Positions 34,126-42,446 of a stretch of DNA of 64,000 bases are shown here, piece after piece; positions within the stretch are counted from its first letter, which is position 1; each line of letters opens with the position of its first letter. The position numbers were made by a program, and so were the translations under genes. Where the stretch lies: contig NZ_WJIE01000003.1 in the NCBI RefSeq assembly GCF_009649845.1, positions 310,001 to 374,000 on the forward strand. Reading direction: 5' to 3'. The DNA is from Polyangium spumosum (GTDB taxonomy: Bacteria; Myxococcota_A; Polyangia; Polyangiales; Polyangiaceae). Below the pieces are notes generated by a model that saw only the letters and a program-made list of their open reading frames with translations, ran no database searches and had not been told where the DNA came from.

Positions 34126-34914
34126 ATGGCGAAGAAGTCGAAGCTGATCGACAACCGCATTCAATCGAGCGCCGAGGTGGTCGGCGCGGCGACGGCGCAT
34201 CGGGATCAGGTCGCGGAGCGGCTCGCCGCGCGGGCGATCGAGGTCGAGGGGCCGGAGACGAAGGCGACGAAGGAGGTGTTCGGCATCGTCATCGATTTCC
34301 TCGCCTCGACCCTGCGCCATAGCGCCAAGCGCCTCGACGACGCCGAGCTCGCCGTCGTCGCGGAGCGCGCGGACGATGTCGAGCCCCGCGATCGCCGGGA
34401 CACGCGCGCCGCGGATCTCTACAATCGCGCCGTGCGCGTGCGTTCGAATGTCCTCGACGCGCTCGGGCCGGAGGCATTGAAGGTCTACGGCCTCGACGGC
34501 CCGACGCCCCGGACGCCACGCGACGCCGTGAGCCACGCGAGGAAAGTGGCGAACCTGCTCGAGAAGAAGCCGTTCGCCGTGACCGTGGACGGCGCGTCGT
34601 TCGACAGCGCCGCGATGGCCGCGATGCTCCACGCGAAAGCGGGCGCGCTCGATCTCGTGATCAAGGACCTCGCCCGGGAAGACCAGGAGCTCGCGGACGT
34701 GCTCGGCAAGCGCGAGAGCGTGGCGACCGTCTGGGTGGACGATTATCAGGGCGTGGCCGATGGCCTGACGGGGCTGTGGCGGCTCTCCGGTCGAAAAGAC
34801 CTCTCCGAGCGCGTGCGGCCGACGAGCCGGACGTTGAGCGGTGATGAAGTGGCCAGCGTCGAAGCGCCGAGCGAGGCCGGCGCCCCCGAGACGGGCGCGA
34901 AAAACAAGCCTTGA
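34126..34914 (+). CDS. Hypothetical helical protein, 262 aa
   Basis: A 262-residue soluble protein opening MAKKSKLIDNRIQSSAEVVG. It is predicted to be mostly helical (AERLAARAIEVEGPETKATK, LRHSAKRLDDAELAVVAERA, ALDLVIKDLAREDQELADVL) with a charged C-terminal tail. No catalytic motif, signal peptide or membrane segment is seen, and the family is not recognised. ATG 34126 has GGAGGAGACGAGCCGC upstream (GGAG about 10 bases away), a strong ribosome site. The 162-base gap after it leads to gapA and probably carries the operon promoter. Confidence 0.75.
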   Translation: MAKKSKLIDNRIQSSAEVVGAATAHRDQVAERLAARAIEVEGPETKATKEVFGIVIDFLASTLRHSAKRLDDAELAVVAERADDVEPRDRRDTRAADLYNRAVRVRSNVLDALGPEALKVYGLDGPTPRTPRDAVSHARKVANLLEKKPFAVTVDGASFDSAAMAAMLHAKAGALDLVIKDLAREDQELADVLGKRESVATVWVDDYQGVADGLTGLWRLSGRKDLSERVRPTSRTLSGDEVASVEAPSEAGAPETGAKNKP

Positions 34915-35076
34915 TCTCTGCCCACCCCTCGCTCGGCGGGCTCCCCTGCCCCACGTGTCGAGCGCTGGCGACCGTCATGGGCAGATTCTCCCCCGATCCT
35001 TGGGCGTAGCTTGACCTGGGGAGGAGGCCTGGCTACGTACAGCGCCCGAAACCACCCCTTTTTCCAGGAGTCTCCG

Positions 35077-36099
35077 ATGGCGACGAGGATTGCAATCAAC
35101 GGGTTCGGCCGGATCGGTCGCTGCATCGTCCGCGCGCTGGTCGAGCGCGGCGAGAAGGATCTCGAGATCGTGGCGATCAACGATCTCACGGACGCCGGCA
35201 CGCTCGCGCACCTCTTGCGCTTCGACTCCATCCACCGCGAGTTCCGCGCGGCCAAGGTGAGCCACGGCGACGGCTTCATCGCGCTCGACGACAAGCGCAT
35301 CCAGGTCCTCGCGAAGAAGGATCCCGCGGAGCTGCCCTGGAAGGACCTCGGCGTCGACATCGTCCTCGAGTGCACGGGCCTCTTCACCGACAAGACGAAG
35401 GCCGCCCTGCACCAGAACGCCGGCGCCAAGCGCGTGATCATCAGCGCGCCCGCGAAGAACCACGACATCACCATCGTCATGGGCGTGAACGAGGGCCAGT
35501 ACGACGCGGCCAAGCACAGCGTGATCTCGTGTGGCTCGTGCACGACGAACTGCCTCGCGCCGGTCGCGAAGGTCATGCTCGACGAGTTCGGGATCGTGCG
35601 TGGCCTCATGACCACGATCCACTCCTACACGAACGACCAGCACATCCTCGATCTGCCGCATCGCAAGGGTGATCTGCGCCGCGCGCGCGCGGCGGCGGTG
35701 AACATGGTCCCCTCCTCGACGGGCGCGGCGAAGGCGCTCAGCGAGGTCATCCCCTCGCTCAAGGGCAAGTTCGACGGCCAGGCGATCCGCGTGCCGACGG
35801 TCGACGTCTCGCTCGTGGACCTCACGCTCGAGACCGAGAAGCCGCTCTCGAAGGACGCGATCCACGCCGCCATGAAGCGCGCGGCCGAGGGCCCGATGAA
35901 GGGCGTCCTCCAGTACACCGAGCTCCCGCTCGTCTCGGGCGACTACATCGGCAACCCGCACTCGAGCATCTTCGACGCCACGCTCACGCAACACGTCGGC
36001 GACCGGTTCGCGAAGATCTTCTCCTGGTACGACAACGAGTGGGGCTTCTCGCAGCGCATGATCGACCTCGCGAAGCTCATGGTCGCGAAGGGCGTGTGA
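35077..36099 (+). CDS. gapA: Glyceraldehyde-3-phosphate dehydrogenase
   Basis: A 340-residue GAPDH, close to the usual length. The Rossmann start is IAINGFGRIGRCIVRAL, and the catalytic Cys is residue 155 in the block SCGSCTTNCLAP, where the family norm is SNASCTTNCLAP. His is in MTTIHSYTNDQH and the C-terminal signature is SWYDNEWGFSQRM. It oxidises glyceraldehyde 3-phosphate to 1,3-bisphosphoglycerate. ATG 35077 has CAGGAG nine bases upstream. It heads an operon with pgk (4-base gap), tpiA (overlap) and secG. Confidence 0.97.
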   Translation: MATRIAINGFGRIGRCIVRALVERGEKDLEIVAINDLTDAGTLAHLLRFDSIHREFRAAKVSHGDGFIALDDKRIQVLAKKDPAELPWKDLGVDIVLECTGLFTDKTKAALHQNAGAKRVIISAPAKNHDITIVMGVNEGQYDAAKHSVISCGSCTTNCLAPVAKVMLDEFGIVRGLMTTIHSYTNDQHILDLPHRKGDLRRARAAAVNMVPSSTGAAKALSEVIPSLKGKFDGQAIRVPTVDVSLVDLTLETEKPLSKDAIHAAMKRAAEGPMKGVLQYTELPLVSGDYIGNPHSSIFDATLTQHVGDRFAKIFSWYDNEWGFSQRMIDLAKLMVAKGV

Positions 36100-36103
36100 G
36101 GCC

Positions 36104-37336
36104 ATGAAGCTCACCGGCATCCGCACGATCGAGGACCTCGCCAAGGACTCTGGACTCGCCAACAAGCGCGTCTTCATCCGCGTCGACTTCAACGTCCCGC
36201 TCGACAAGAAGACGGGCGCGATCACCGACGACGCGCGCATCCGCGAGTCGCTGCCCACGATCAAGCTCGTGATGGACGCGGGCGCGAAGGTCATCCTCGC
36301 CTCGCACCTCGGCCGGCCGAAGCCCGGCAAGCACGAGGGCTCGTCGCTCGAGCCCGCCGGCGCGCGCCTCGCCGAGCTCACGGGCTACGAGGTGCACCTG
36401 ACCGACGACTGCGTCGGCGACGGGCCGAAGAAGGTCATCCACGACCTGCGCACCGGCCAGGTCTGCCTGCTCGAGAACCTCCGCTTCCACGAGGAGGAGG
36501 AGAAGGACGAGGAGAACTTCGCGCGTCAGCTCGCCGAGCTCTGCGACATCTACGTGAACGACGCGTTCGGCGCGGCCCACCGCGCCCACGCCTCGGTGCA
36601 CGCCTTGCCGCGCATGATCCGGGATCGCGGCGCCGGCCTGCTCATGCTGAAGGAGCTGCGCTCGCTCGCGCGCCTGCTCGATCGGCCCGAGAAGCCCTAC
36701 GTCGCGGTGCTCGGCGGCGCGAAGGTCTCGGACAAGATCGCCGTCGTCGAGTCGCTGCTCAACGTCGTCGACACGCTCTGCATCGGCGGCGCCATGGCCA
36801 ACACGTTCCTCGCGGCGCTCGGCAAGAAGGTCGCGTCGAGCAAGATCGAGGACGACAAGCTCCCGCTCGCCCGCACGATCCTGCAGAAGGCGCGTGATCG
36901 CGGGGCCTCGGTGCTGCTGCCCGTCGACGTCGTCGTGGCCAAGGGCCTCGACGCGGAGAGCGGCACGGCCGTGAGCGTGGACAGGATCCCCGACGGCACC
37001 ATGGCGCTCGACATCGGCCCGAAGACCGTCGAGCTCTTCGGCGGCGCGATCGATCGCGCGAAGACCGTCTTCTGGAACGGCCCCATGGGCCTCTTCGAGT
37101 CGAAGGCGTTCTCGAACGGCACCTTCGAGATCGCCCGCGTCATGAGCCGCGCCGAGGGTTTCACCGTCGTCGGCGGCGGCGACAGCGCGGCGGCGGTCCG
37201 TGCCGCGGGCGAGGACATCGCCAAGGGCATGGATCACATCTCGACCGGCGGCGGCGCTGCGCTCGAGCTCATCGAGGGCCGGAAGCTGCCGGGCGTGGAA
37301 GCGCTCCGCTCGGCCGTGGCGGAGGAAGCGTCGTGA
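36104..37336 (+). CDS. pgk: Phosphoglycerate kinase
   Basis: A 410-residue monomeric kinase. The substrate signature is VFIRVDFNVPLDKKTG, followed by LASHLGRPKPGK and ENLRFHEEEEKDEENFARQL. The nucleotide-binding C-terminal domain has TVFWNGPMGLFESKAF and GGGDSAAAV. It transfers the phosphate of 1,3-bisphosphoglycerate to ADP. It follows gapA by four bases, and its stop TGA overlaps the GTG start of tpiA, so the three enzymes should be made together. Confidence 0.97.
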   Translation: MKLTGIRTIEDLAKDSGLANKRVFIRVDFNVPLDKKTGAITDDARIRESLPTIKLVMDAGAKVILASHLGRPKPGKHEGSSLEPAGARLAELTGYEVHLTDDCVGDGPKKVIHDLRTGQVCLLENLRFHEEEEKDEENFARQLAELCDIYVNDAFGAAHRAHASVHALPRMIRDRGAGLLMLKELRSLARLLDRPEKPYVAVLGGAKVSDKIAVVESLLNVVDTLCIGGAMANTFLAALGKKVASSKIEDDKLPLARTILQKARDRGASVLLPVDVVVAKGLDAESGTAVSVDRIPDGTMALDIGPKTVELFGGAIDRAKTVFWNGPMGLFESKAFSNGTFEIARVMSRAEGFTVVGGGDSAAAVRAAGEDIAKGMDHISTGGGAALELIEGRKLPGVEALRSAVAEEAS

Positions 37337-38124
37337 ACGTCGCGCGCCGCCCCCTCATCGCGGGCAACTGGAAGATGAACGCCGGTGGCCAGGACGCGTG
37401 CAGCCTGGCCATGGGCGTGGTCGAGGCGGCGCGCCGCTCGGCCCGCGTCGACGTCGTGATTTGCCCGCCGTTCACGGCGCTCGCCGCGGCCGCGCACGAG
37501 CTCTGGGAGTCGAAGAGCGCGGTCATGCTCGGCGCGCAGAACATGCACCCCGAGCCCGCCGGCGCCTTCACCGGCGAGATCAGCGCGTCGATGTTGAAAG
37601 ACTCCGGCGCGACCTGGGTGATCCTCGGCCACAGCGAGCGCCGGCAGATCTTCGGCGAGACCGACGAGCTCATCGAGCGCAAGGTCGCCGCGGCCCTGCG
37701 CGCCGAGCTCCGCCCGATCGCCTGCGTCGGCGAGACGCTGGAGGAGCGCGACGCAGGAAAGACGCTCGAGGTCGTCGAGCGCCAGACGCGCGCCTTCCTC
37801 GACGAGCTCGCCAAGCGCCCGGGCGTCGGGGTCATCGCGTACGAGCCGGTCTGGGCGATCGGGACGGGCAAGGTCGCCCGCCCCGAGGACGCGCAGGAGG
37901 TCCACGCCATGATCCGCGGCCTGCTGGCGAGCGTCTCCGAGGAGCTCGCCACGTCCACGCGGATCCTTTACGGCGGCAGCGTGAAGGCCGACAACGCCGA
38001 GGGCCTGCTCGGCCAGATCGACGTCGACGGCGCCCTCGTCGGCGGCGCCTCCCTCGACGCGGCTGGCTTCGGCAAGATCATCGACAGCGCCGAGCGGCTG
38101 GCGGAAGCGGCGGAACGAGGGTAG
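37333..38124 (+). CDS. tpiA: Triosephosphate isomerase
   Basis: A 263-residue TIM barrel. It shows AGNWKMNAGG (catalytic Lys), VILGHSERRQIFGE (electrophilic His), AYEPVWAIGTGK (catalytic Glu in the loop) and the phosphate-binding RILYGGSVKADNAEGLL. The start is GTG 37333, whose GTGA overlaps the pgk stop, giving translational coupling. It interconverts dihydroxyacetone phosphate and glyceraldehyde 3-phosphate. The 263 residues include a slightly longer C-terminus than usual. Confidence 0.97.
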   Translation: MNVARRPLIAGNWKMNAGGQDACSLAMGVVEAARRSARVDVVICPPFTALAAAAHELWESKSAVMLGAQNMHPEPAGAFTGEISASMLKDSGATWVILGHSERRQIFGETDELIERKVAAALRAELRPIACVGETLEERDAGKTLEVVERQTRAFLDELAKRPGVGVIAYEPVWAIGTGKVARPEDAQEVHAMIRGLLASVSEELATSTRILYGGSVKADNAEGLLGQIDVDGALVGGASLDAAGFGKIIDSAERLAEAAERG

Positions 38125-38141
38125 AACGTCGCCGAGCGCCG

Positions 38142-38411
38142 ATGCTGACCTCCGTGCTGAACGTCCTCCACGTCATCGTTTGTTTCTTCCTGATCCTCGT
38201 GGTGCTCCTGCAGCAGGGCCGCGGCGGCGGCCTCGGCTCGTCGTTCGGCGGCGGCGCGCAGGTCTTCGGCGGGCGCGGCGCGGGCAACTTCATGACGCGC
38301 CTCACCGCCATCTGCGCCGCGATCTTCATGCTCACCAGCATGTCCCTCGCGTACCTGTCCTCCGCGGGTGACCGCGAGCTCAAGCAGTTCGAGACCCAGC
38401 AAGGCAAGTAG
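38142..38411 (+). CDS. secG: Preprotein translocase subunit SecG
   Basis: An 89-residue membrane protein with two hydrophobic segments (VLNVLHVIVCFFLILVVLL and TRLTAICAAIFMLTSMSLAY) around the conserved loop QQGRGGGLGSSFGGGAQVFG. This is the typical SecG sequence and length. SecG helps the SecYEG channel move proteins. The gap-pgk-tpi-secG order is common in proteobacteria and Myxococcota. ATG 38142 follows tpiA by 17 bases; a GAGCGCC stretch is the only ribosome-site candidate. Confidence 0.95.
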   Translation: MLTSVLNVLHVIVCFFLILVVLLQQGRGGGLGSSFGGGAQVFGGRGAGNFMTRLTAICAAIFMLTSMSLAYLSSAGDRELKQFETQQGK

Positions 38412-38419
38412 CCCCCGCG

Positions 38420-39886
38420 GTGGATCGCAAGCGCGATCTCGCGCTCGTCGCGCTCGTCAAGACGATCGCCGTGGCGATCGTGATCGCCACCGGCTTCCGC
38501 GCGGTCAGCGATGACGATTTCGCGCGCGTCGTCATCGCGCAGGAGTTCGCGTTCAAGCCGAAGCTCGACCCGACCGGCACGAGCTGGTTGCCCTTCCCCT
38601 TCTGGATCACGGGCGCCGCGATGCTCGGCGCCGGGCGCACGCTGCTCGTCGCTCGTATCACGGCCTTCCTCCTCGGCGTGATCTCGGCGGTGCTCGTCGC
38701 GCTCGCCGCGCAGCGCCTCGCGAAGAACCGCACGGCGGCGCTGCTCGGCGCCGTCCTCGCCGCTGCTTTCCCCTGGAGCGCGCGCCTCGGCGTCGCCACC
38801 GTCCCCGAGCTGCCCACCGCGGCGCTCACCCTCTTCGCGATGGCCTCCCTCGTGGGCCCGCGTGACCCGCGCGCGCGCCTCTTCGGCGGCCTCGCGCTGC
38901 TCGGCGCCACGCTCTCGCGTTACGACGTCTGGCCCATCGCGGCGGCGTTCGCCGCCCTCACCACCCTCGACGCCCTGCGCGACGCGGACCGCTCCTTCCA
39001 CGCGCGGGACCGCGCCCTCTACTTCGTCGGGGCGACCGTCGCGGCGCTCGGCCCTCTGCTCTGGGTCACGTGGAACCACTTCGCCCGCGGCAATGCCTTC
39101 GACTCCCTCGACCGCGTCGCCGCGTATCGCCGCGCCCTCGGCGGCGGGGACGACGCTCCTCTCGCGCGCCTCTTTGCCTATCCGATTGCCATGGCTCGCC
39201 ACGAGCCCGAGCTCTTTTTTGCGCTCGCCATTCTCCTCGGGCTCGCCGCGCTGCCGACGCTCCGCGCCTCGGCGCGGGAGACCCTTCGTCCTTACGCTCG
39301 CCCGCTCGCCCTCGCCGTCTTCCAGCTCCTCGCGCTCTCGGCGGCGCTCGTCAAGGATGGCGCGCCGACCCATCACCCCGAGCGTGCGCTCCTCGTGGGC
39401 CTGCTGCTCTGCGCGCTGCTCGTCGGCGACCTCGCGGCCACCTTGCTCCCTCGCGCGAGCCAAAAGGCTCGCCTCGGCGCGGGCGTGGCGGCGGCCTTGC
39501 TCCTCGTCTTCAGCCTCGTCATCGTGCGCCGCTGGTATCGCGGCGAGGGCTTCGTCCCGCGCGCCGACGAGGTCGCCATCGGCGCCGCCGCGCGTGCGCT
39601 CGTCCCGCCTGGCGAGCGGATCCTCGTCGAGGTGCGCGATTATGGCCATTTCGCCGTGACCGCTGCGCTCGGCCGCCCCGAGGACGTCGTCCTCGATCGT
39701 GACCTCGATCCTCGCAAACCCGCCGCGGCCTCGAGCTTCGACGCCCCCGAGGGCCTCCCGCGCCGCCTCGAAGAGACACGCGCGCGTTTCCTCCTCGGCC
39801 GCACCTCGAGCCCTGCCGCGCGTGAGCTCGGCCCGCCGCGCGCCGTCGTTGGGCCGTTCGGGCTCTGGCAGTACGGGAGCCATTGA
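38420..39886 (+). CDS. GT39-like membrane glycosyltransferase
   Basis: A 488-residue protein with about 8-10 hydrophobic helices. The GT39-like acidic loop is visible as SDDDFARVVIAQEFAF after the first helix, then WLPFPFWITGAAMLG (the WxPxP/F motif) and LGATLSRYDVWPIAAAF. A soluble C-terminal portion follows the membrane core. Such enzymes add a sugar from a polyprenyl donor to protein or lipid. The GTG start at 38420 lies 8 bases after secG, so it is probably the last part of the glycolytic transcript or its own unit. The donor and acceptor are unknown. Confidence 0.78.
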   Translation: MDRKRDLALVALVKTIAVAIVIATGFRAVSDDDFARVVIAQEFAFKPKLDPTGTSWLPFPFWITGAAMLGAGRTLLVARITAFLLGVISAVLVALAAQRLAKNRTAALLGAVLAAAFPWSARLGVATVPELPTAALTLFAMASLVGPRDPRARLFGGLALLGATLSRYDVWPIAAAFAALTTLDALRDADRSFHARDRALYFVGATVAALGPLLWVTWNHFARGNAFDSLDRVAAYRRALGGGDDAPLARLFAYPIAMARHEPELFFALAILLGLAALPTLRASARETLRPYARPLALAVFQLLALSAALVKDGAPTHHPERALLVGLLLCALLVGDLAATLLPRASQKARLGAGVAAALLLVFSLVIVRRWYRGEGFVPRADEVAIGAAARALVPPGERILVEVRDYGHFAVTAALGRPEDVVLDRDLDPRKPAAASSFDAPEGLPRRLEETRARFLLGRTSSPAARELGPPRAVVGPFGLWQYGSH

Positions 39887-39890
39887 TTCG

Positions 39891-40532
39891 ATGCAACCAC
39901 CTTCCGTCCACCCCTCCGCCATCGTCGACGAGCCCTCGTGTCTTGGCGAAGGCACACGAATCTGGCACTTCTGCCATGTCATGCCGGGCGCTCGTATTGG
40001 CCGGCGGTGCGTGCTCGGCCAGGGCGTCTTCGTCGCAGGCGGCGTCGTCGTCGGGGACGACGTGCGTATCCAGAACCATGTCTCGCTCTACGAGGGCACG
40101 ATCGTCGAGGACGCCGTGTTCCTCGGCCCCTCCTGCGTCCTGACGAACGTCACGAACCCGCGCGCGGAGCTCGATCGCCGGGGCCTCTACGAGAAGACCT
40201 TGATCCGCCGCGGCGCGACGATCGGCGCAAATGCGACGATCGTGTGCGGCACGACCGTGGGTCGATATGCGTTCGTCGGCGCGGGCGCGCTCGTCACGCG
40301 CGACGTCCCTGATTATGCGCTCGTGACCGGCGTCCCTGCGCGGCGGACGGGGACCATGAGCCGGCACGGGCAGAAGCTCGGCCGGCCCGGGCCCGACGGC
40401 GTCATGGTTTGTCCCGAGAGTGGATATCGATATCGGGTCGAGGGAGGGATCGTCCGTTGCCTCGACCTCGACGAAGAGGCGCCCTTGCCTTCGGGCGGGC
40501 GGGCGGCGGGGAAAGCCTACCTGAGGGGTTGA
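39891..40532 (+). CDS. Hexapeptide-repeat acyltransferase (WlbB-type sugar N-acetyltransferase)
   Basis: A 213-residue left-handed beta-helix enzyme. The hexapeptide repeats run from PSAIVDEPSCLGEGTRIWHF through IGRRCVLGQGVFVAGGVVVG to TTVGRYAFVGAGALVTRDVP and YALVTGVPARRTG. The HFCHVMPGARIG segment (catalytic His) and NVTNPRAELDRRGLYEKT are typical of UDP-3-amino-sugar N-acetyltransferases such as WlbB/WbpD. A Cys-rich end (MVCPESGYRYRVEGGIVRCL) is common in myxobacterial copies. It acts in the cytosol on nucleotide sugars for surface polysaccharide. The ATG at 39891 was chosen; it lies 4 bases after the GT39-like gene. Confidence 0.88.
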   Translation: MQPPSVHPSAIVDEPSCLGEGTRIWHFCHVMPGARIGRRCVLGQGVFVAGGVVVGDDVRIQNHVSLYEGTIVEDAVFLGPSCVLTNVTNPRAELDRRGLYEKTLIRRGATIGANATIVCGTTVGRYAFVGAGALVTRDVPDYALVTGVPARRTGTMSRHGQKLGRPGPDGVMVCPESGYRYRVEGGIVRCLDLDEEAPLPSGGRAAGKAYLRG

Positions 40533-40536
40533 GGCG

Positions 40537-40893
40537 CTACTTCTTTTCGCCGCCGCCGAGCCCCTTGCCGAGGCCCTTGAAGAAGTCGTCGACGACGTTC
40601 TGAAAACCCTTCATGCCGGCGCCCGCGACGCAGCCCATGGCTTCGCCGCACGTCTTGGCCTCGTCGACGCACTCGATGCCCTTGTCAACCGGCTCCTCGC
40701 CGGCGACCTTGCGCCATTGCTCGACCTCCTCGACGCAGCGGTCGAGGTCCTCCTTCGTCCCGTTTTTTTCGCCGCAGAGGTCGGCGATCCGCACGCAGGC
40801 AGCGCGCTCGGGCTTCTTCATGTAGGCGAACGCCGCCACGCCGGCGCCGCCGACGACGCCGAGAGCGAGAACGACCGGGAGAGCTTTTTTCAT
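40537..40893 (-). CDS. Small exported Cys-containing protein, 118 aa
   Basis: A 118-residue protein with an N-terminal hydrophobic anchor (MKKALPVVLALGVVGGAGVA) followed by six Cys (CVRIADLC, RCVEEVEQWRK, ECVDEAKTC, CVAGAG), which could form three disulphides in a helical domain. It ends with a Gly/Lys tail. It is probably periplasmic. The family is not recognised. It is 18 bases upstream of the stop of the following lipoprotein gene on the same strand, which suggests an operon of two envelope proteins. Confidence 0.75.
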   Translation of the reverse strand: MKKALPVVLALGVVGGAGVAAFAYMKKPERAACVRIADLCGEKNGTKEDLDRCVEEVEQWRKVAGEEPVDKGIECVDEAKTCGEAMGCVAGAGMKGFQNVVDDFFKGLGKGLGGGEKK

Positions 40894-40911
40894 GATGGTT
40901 TGCCTCGATCG

Positions 40912-42351
40912 TCAGTTGGGCTGATAGAACATGATCGCGCGCAGATCCGCGCATTCCTGGGCGCCCGCCGACCGCCCGAGGAGGTAGAACGGGTTGTTCG
41001 TCGGCACGGGGGCCAGCGCCGGCCCCGAGAAGCTCCCGCCTCCGCCGGAGACGATCAATTTGCGCCCGGACGGCGCGTGGATCGCCTCCACGTCGATCGG
41101 CTGCTCTCGGATCCACGTGAGCGACGCGGATACGAGATCGTCCTTCTCGATCTTGAAGACGATCTTGTTGTCCGAGAACCTGAAAAAGATCCGGTTGTCC
41201 GCGTTGATGAACAGGAGATCATGCTCGTTCTCGAAGTTCTCGCCGGTCGCGTAGTTCGGCGCGAAGCGAATCTTCACATGGAAGAACCCGTCCGGCGCGA
41301 CGTCCGTCGGCGCGATGATCGAGAGCACGTCAGCCTCGCGCGTCCGCTCCATGTCCAGCGTCGGGATGTAGCTCGATGGATACTTGACGGCTTTGTTGTC
41401 GGCCTTCGTCTCGTGCTGCGCACCATAAGCGAGCACCGTCGTCGGCGTCGCGATCGCCATGGGATCCCCGTCTGCGTCACCGCGGGTCTCCAGGAGGAAA
41501 TAGCCGTCATCCACGCCGACCTCGTAACGTTTCCAGTTCATGGCGTCGTCGACGACGTCGACCTTCCAATCGGCATTTCCGGGCTCCGTGACCAGATAAG
41601 CAAAGGGCCCCGCGGCGCCCTGCCCACGAAGCCACGCAGAGGCGTAACCGCTGGGAACGGTCGCGTAATTCGACTGCTGGGAGCCCGTGGAGTCGAACCT
41701 CGTGGCGCTGAGGCCTCCCGCTGGATCCTGCTGCAAAGGCGTGGCCATCATCGCGACGCCCGGCGTGCCCGGCGTCGACCAGCCCATCCCGCTCCACGAA
41801 TCGCTGTTCCGGATCTTGTTCTTCCGCGCGCTCTCCACGCTGAGGCCCCAACCGGAGCCCACGTTCCTCGGACGCGCCGCGTTCGCAAGATAGCCGCGCT
41901 TCAAGCTGTGCGGGCCCACCTGCGAGGTCCTGTCGCTCGTCGGGCACTCGATCTTGAGCCAATCGATCGGGAGCACGTACATCGGCAGATCGGGTGCCGG
42001 GGGCTCGGTCGCGGTCCATTCCTCGAGGACCACCGGCCCCCCGCCCATTCCACCCGCGCCGCCCATTCCACCCGCGCCGCCCATTCCACCGACGCCGCCC
42101 ATTCCACCGACGCCGCCCATTCCACCCACCGCGACGCCGCCCGCGCCGCCCATCCCGCCCGCGCCGCCCATCCCGCCGCCGCTCCCGCTCGTCGACGAGG
42201 ACGAGCTCGAGCTCGACGGGCTCTGCCCCGGCGGCAGGGAGCCCTGCTGATCGAGGCATGCGACGAGCCACGCGCCGCTGACGAGCGTGGCGATGCTGGA
42301 GAGCACAAGCGAAGCAAGGCCGCGACGCCCGCGGCGAGACGAACGTTCCAT
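40912..42351 (-). CDS. Lipoprotein with GGMGG stalk and a LamG/laminin-like sugar-binding body
   Basis: A 479-residue lipoprotein starting at ATG 42351. The signal (RGLASLVLSSIATLVSGAWL) ends with VAC, then SSSSSSSST and a stalk of GGMGGAGGMGG repeats up to about residue 105. The mature body is beta-rich: WLKIECPTSDRTSQVGPHSL, GYFLLETRGDADGDPMA, HVKIRFAPNYATGENFEN, NRIFFRFSDNKIVFKIEK, DVEAIHAPSGRKLIVSGGGG. This rhythm resembles jelly-roll/LamG carbohydrate-binding modules, but no family is certain. Its stalk matches that of the Gly-rich lipoprotein at 22072-23949. It is probably surface-exposed. Confidence 0.75.
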   Translation of the reverse strand: MERSSRRGRRGLASLVLSSIATLVSGAWLVACLDQQGSLPPGQSPSSSSSSSSTSGSGGGMGGAGGMGGAGGVAVGGMGGVGGMGGVGGMGGAGGMGGAGGMGGGPVVLEEWTATEPPAPDLPMYVLPIDWLKIECPTSDRTSQVGPHSLKRGYLANAARPRNVGSGWGLSVESARKNKIRNSDSWSGMGWSTPGTPGVAMMATPLQQDPAGGLSATRFDSTGSQQSNYATVPSGYASAWLRGQGAAGPFAYLVTEPGNADWKVDVVDDAMNWKRYEVGVDDGYFLLETRGDADGDPMAIATPTTVLAYGAQHETKADNKAVKYPSSYIPTLDMERTREADVLSIIAPTDVAPDGFFHVKIRFAPNYATGENFENEHDLLFINADNRIFFRFSDNKIVFKIEKDDLVSASLTWIREQPIDVEAIHAPSGRKLIVSGGGGSFSGPALAPVPTNNPFYLLGRSAGAQECADLRAIMFYQPN

Positions 42352-42446
42352 GACCACCGATCCTCAGCGGAACCCGACCCGGCGTCAACGCGCGTGGCGA
42401 GAACTCGCGCCCCCGGTCCCGCTCCTGCGATACACTCGGCCCTCCC

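Noticed and set aside
33370-34632. A 420-residue minus-strand frame over the kinase tail and next gene
   Set aside because: Arg/Gly-rich shadow overlapping two supported plus-strand genes, with no ribosome site.
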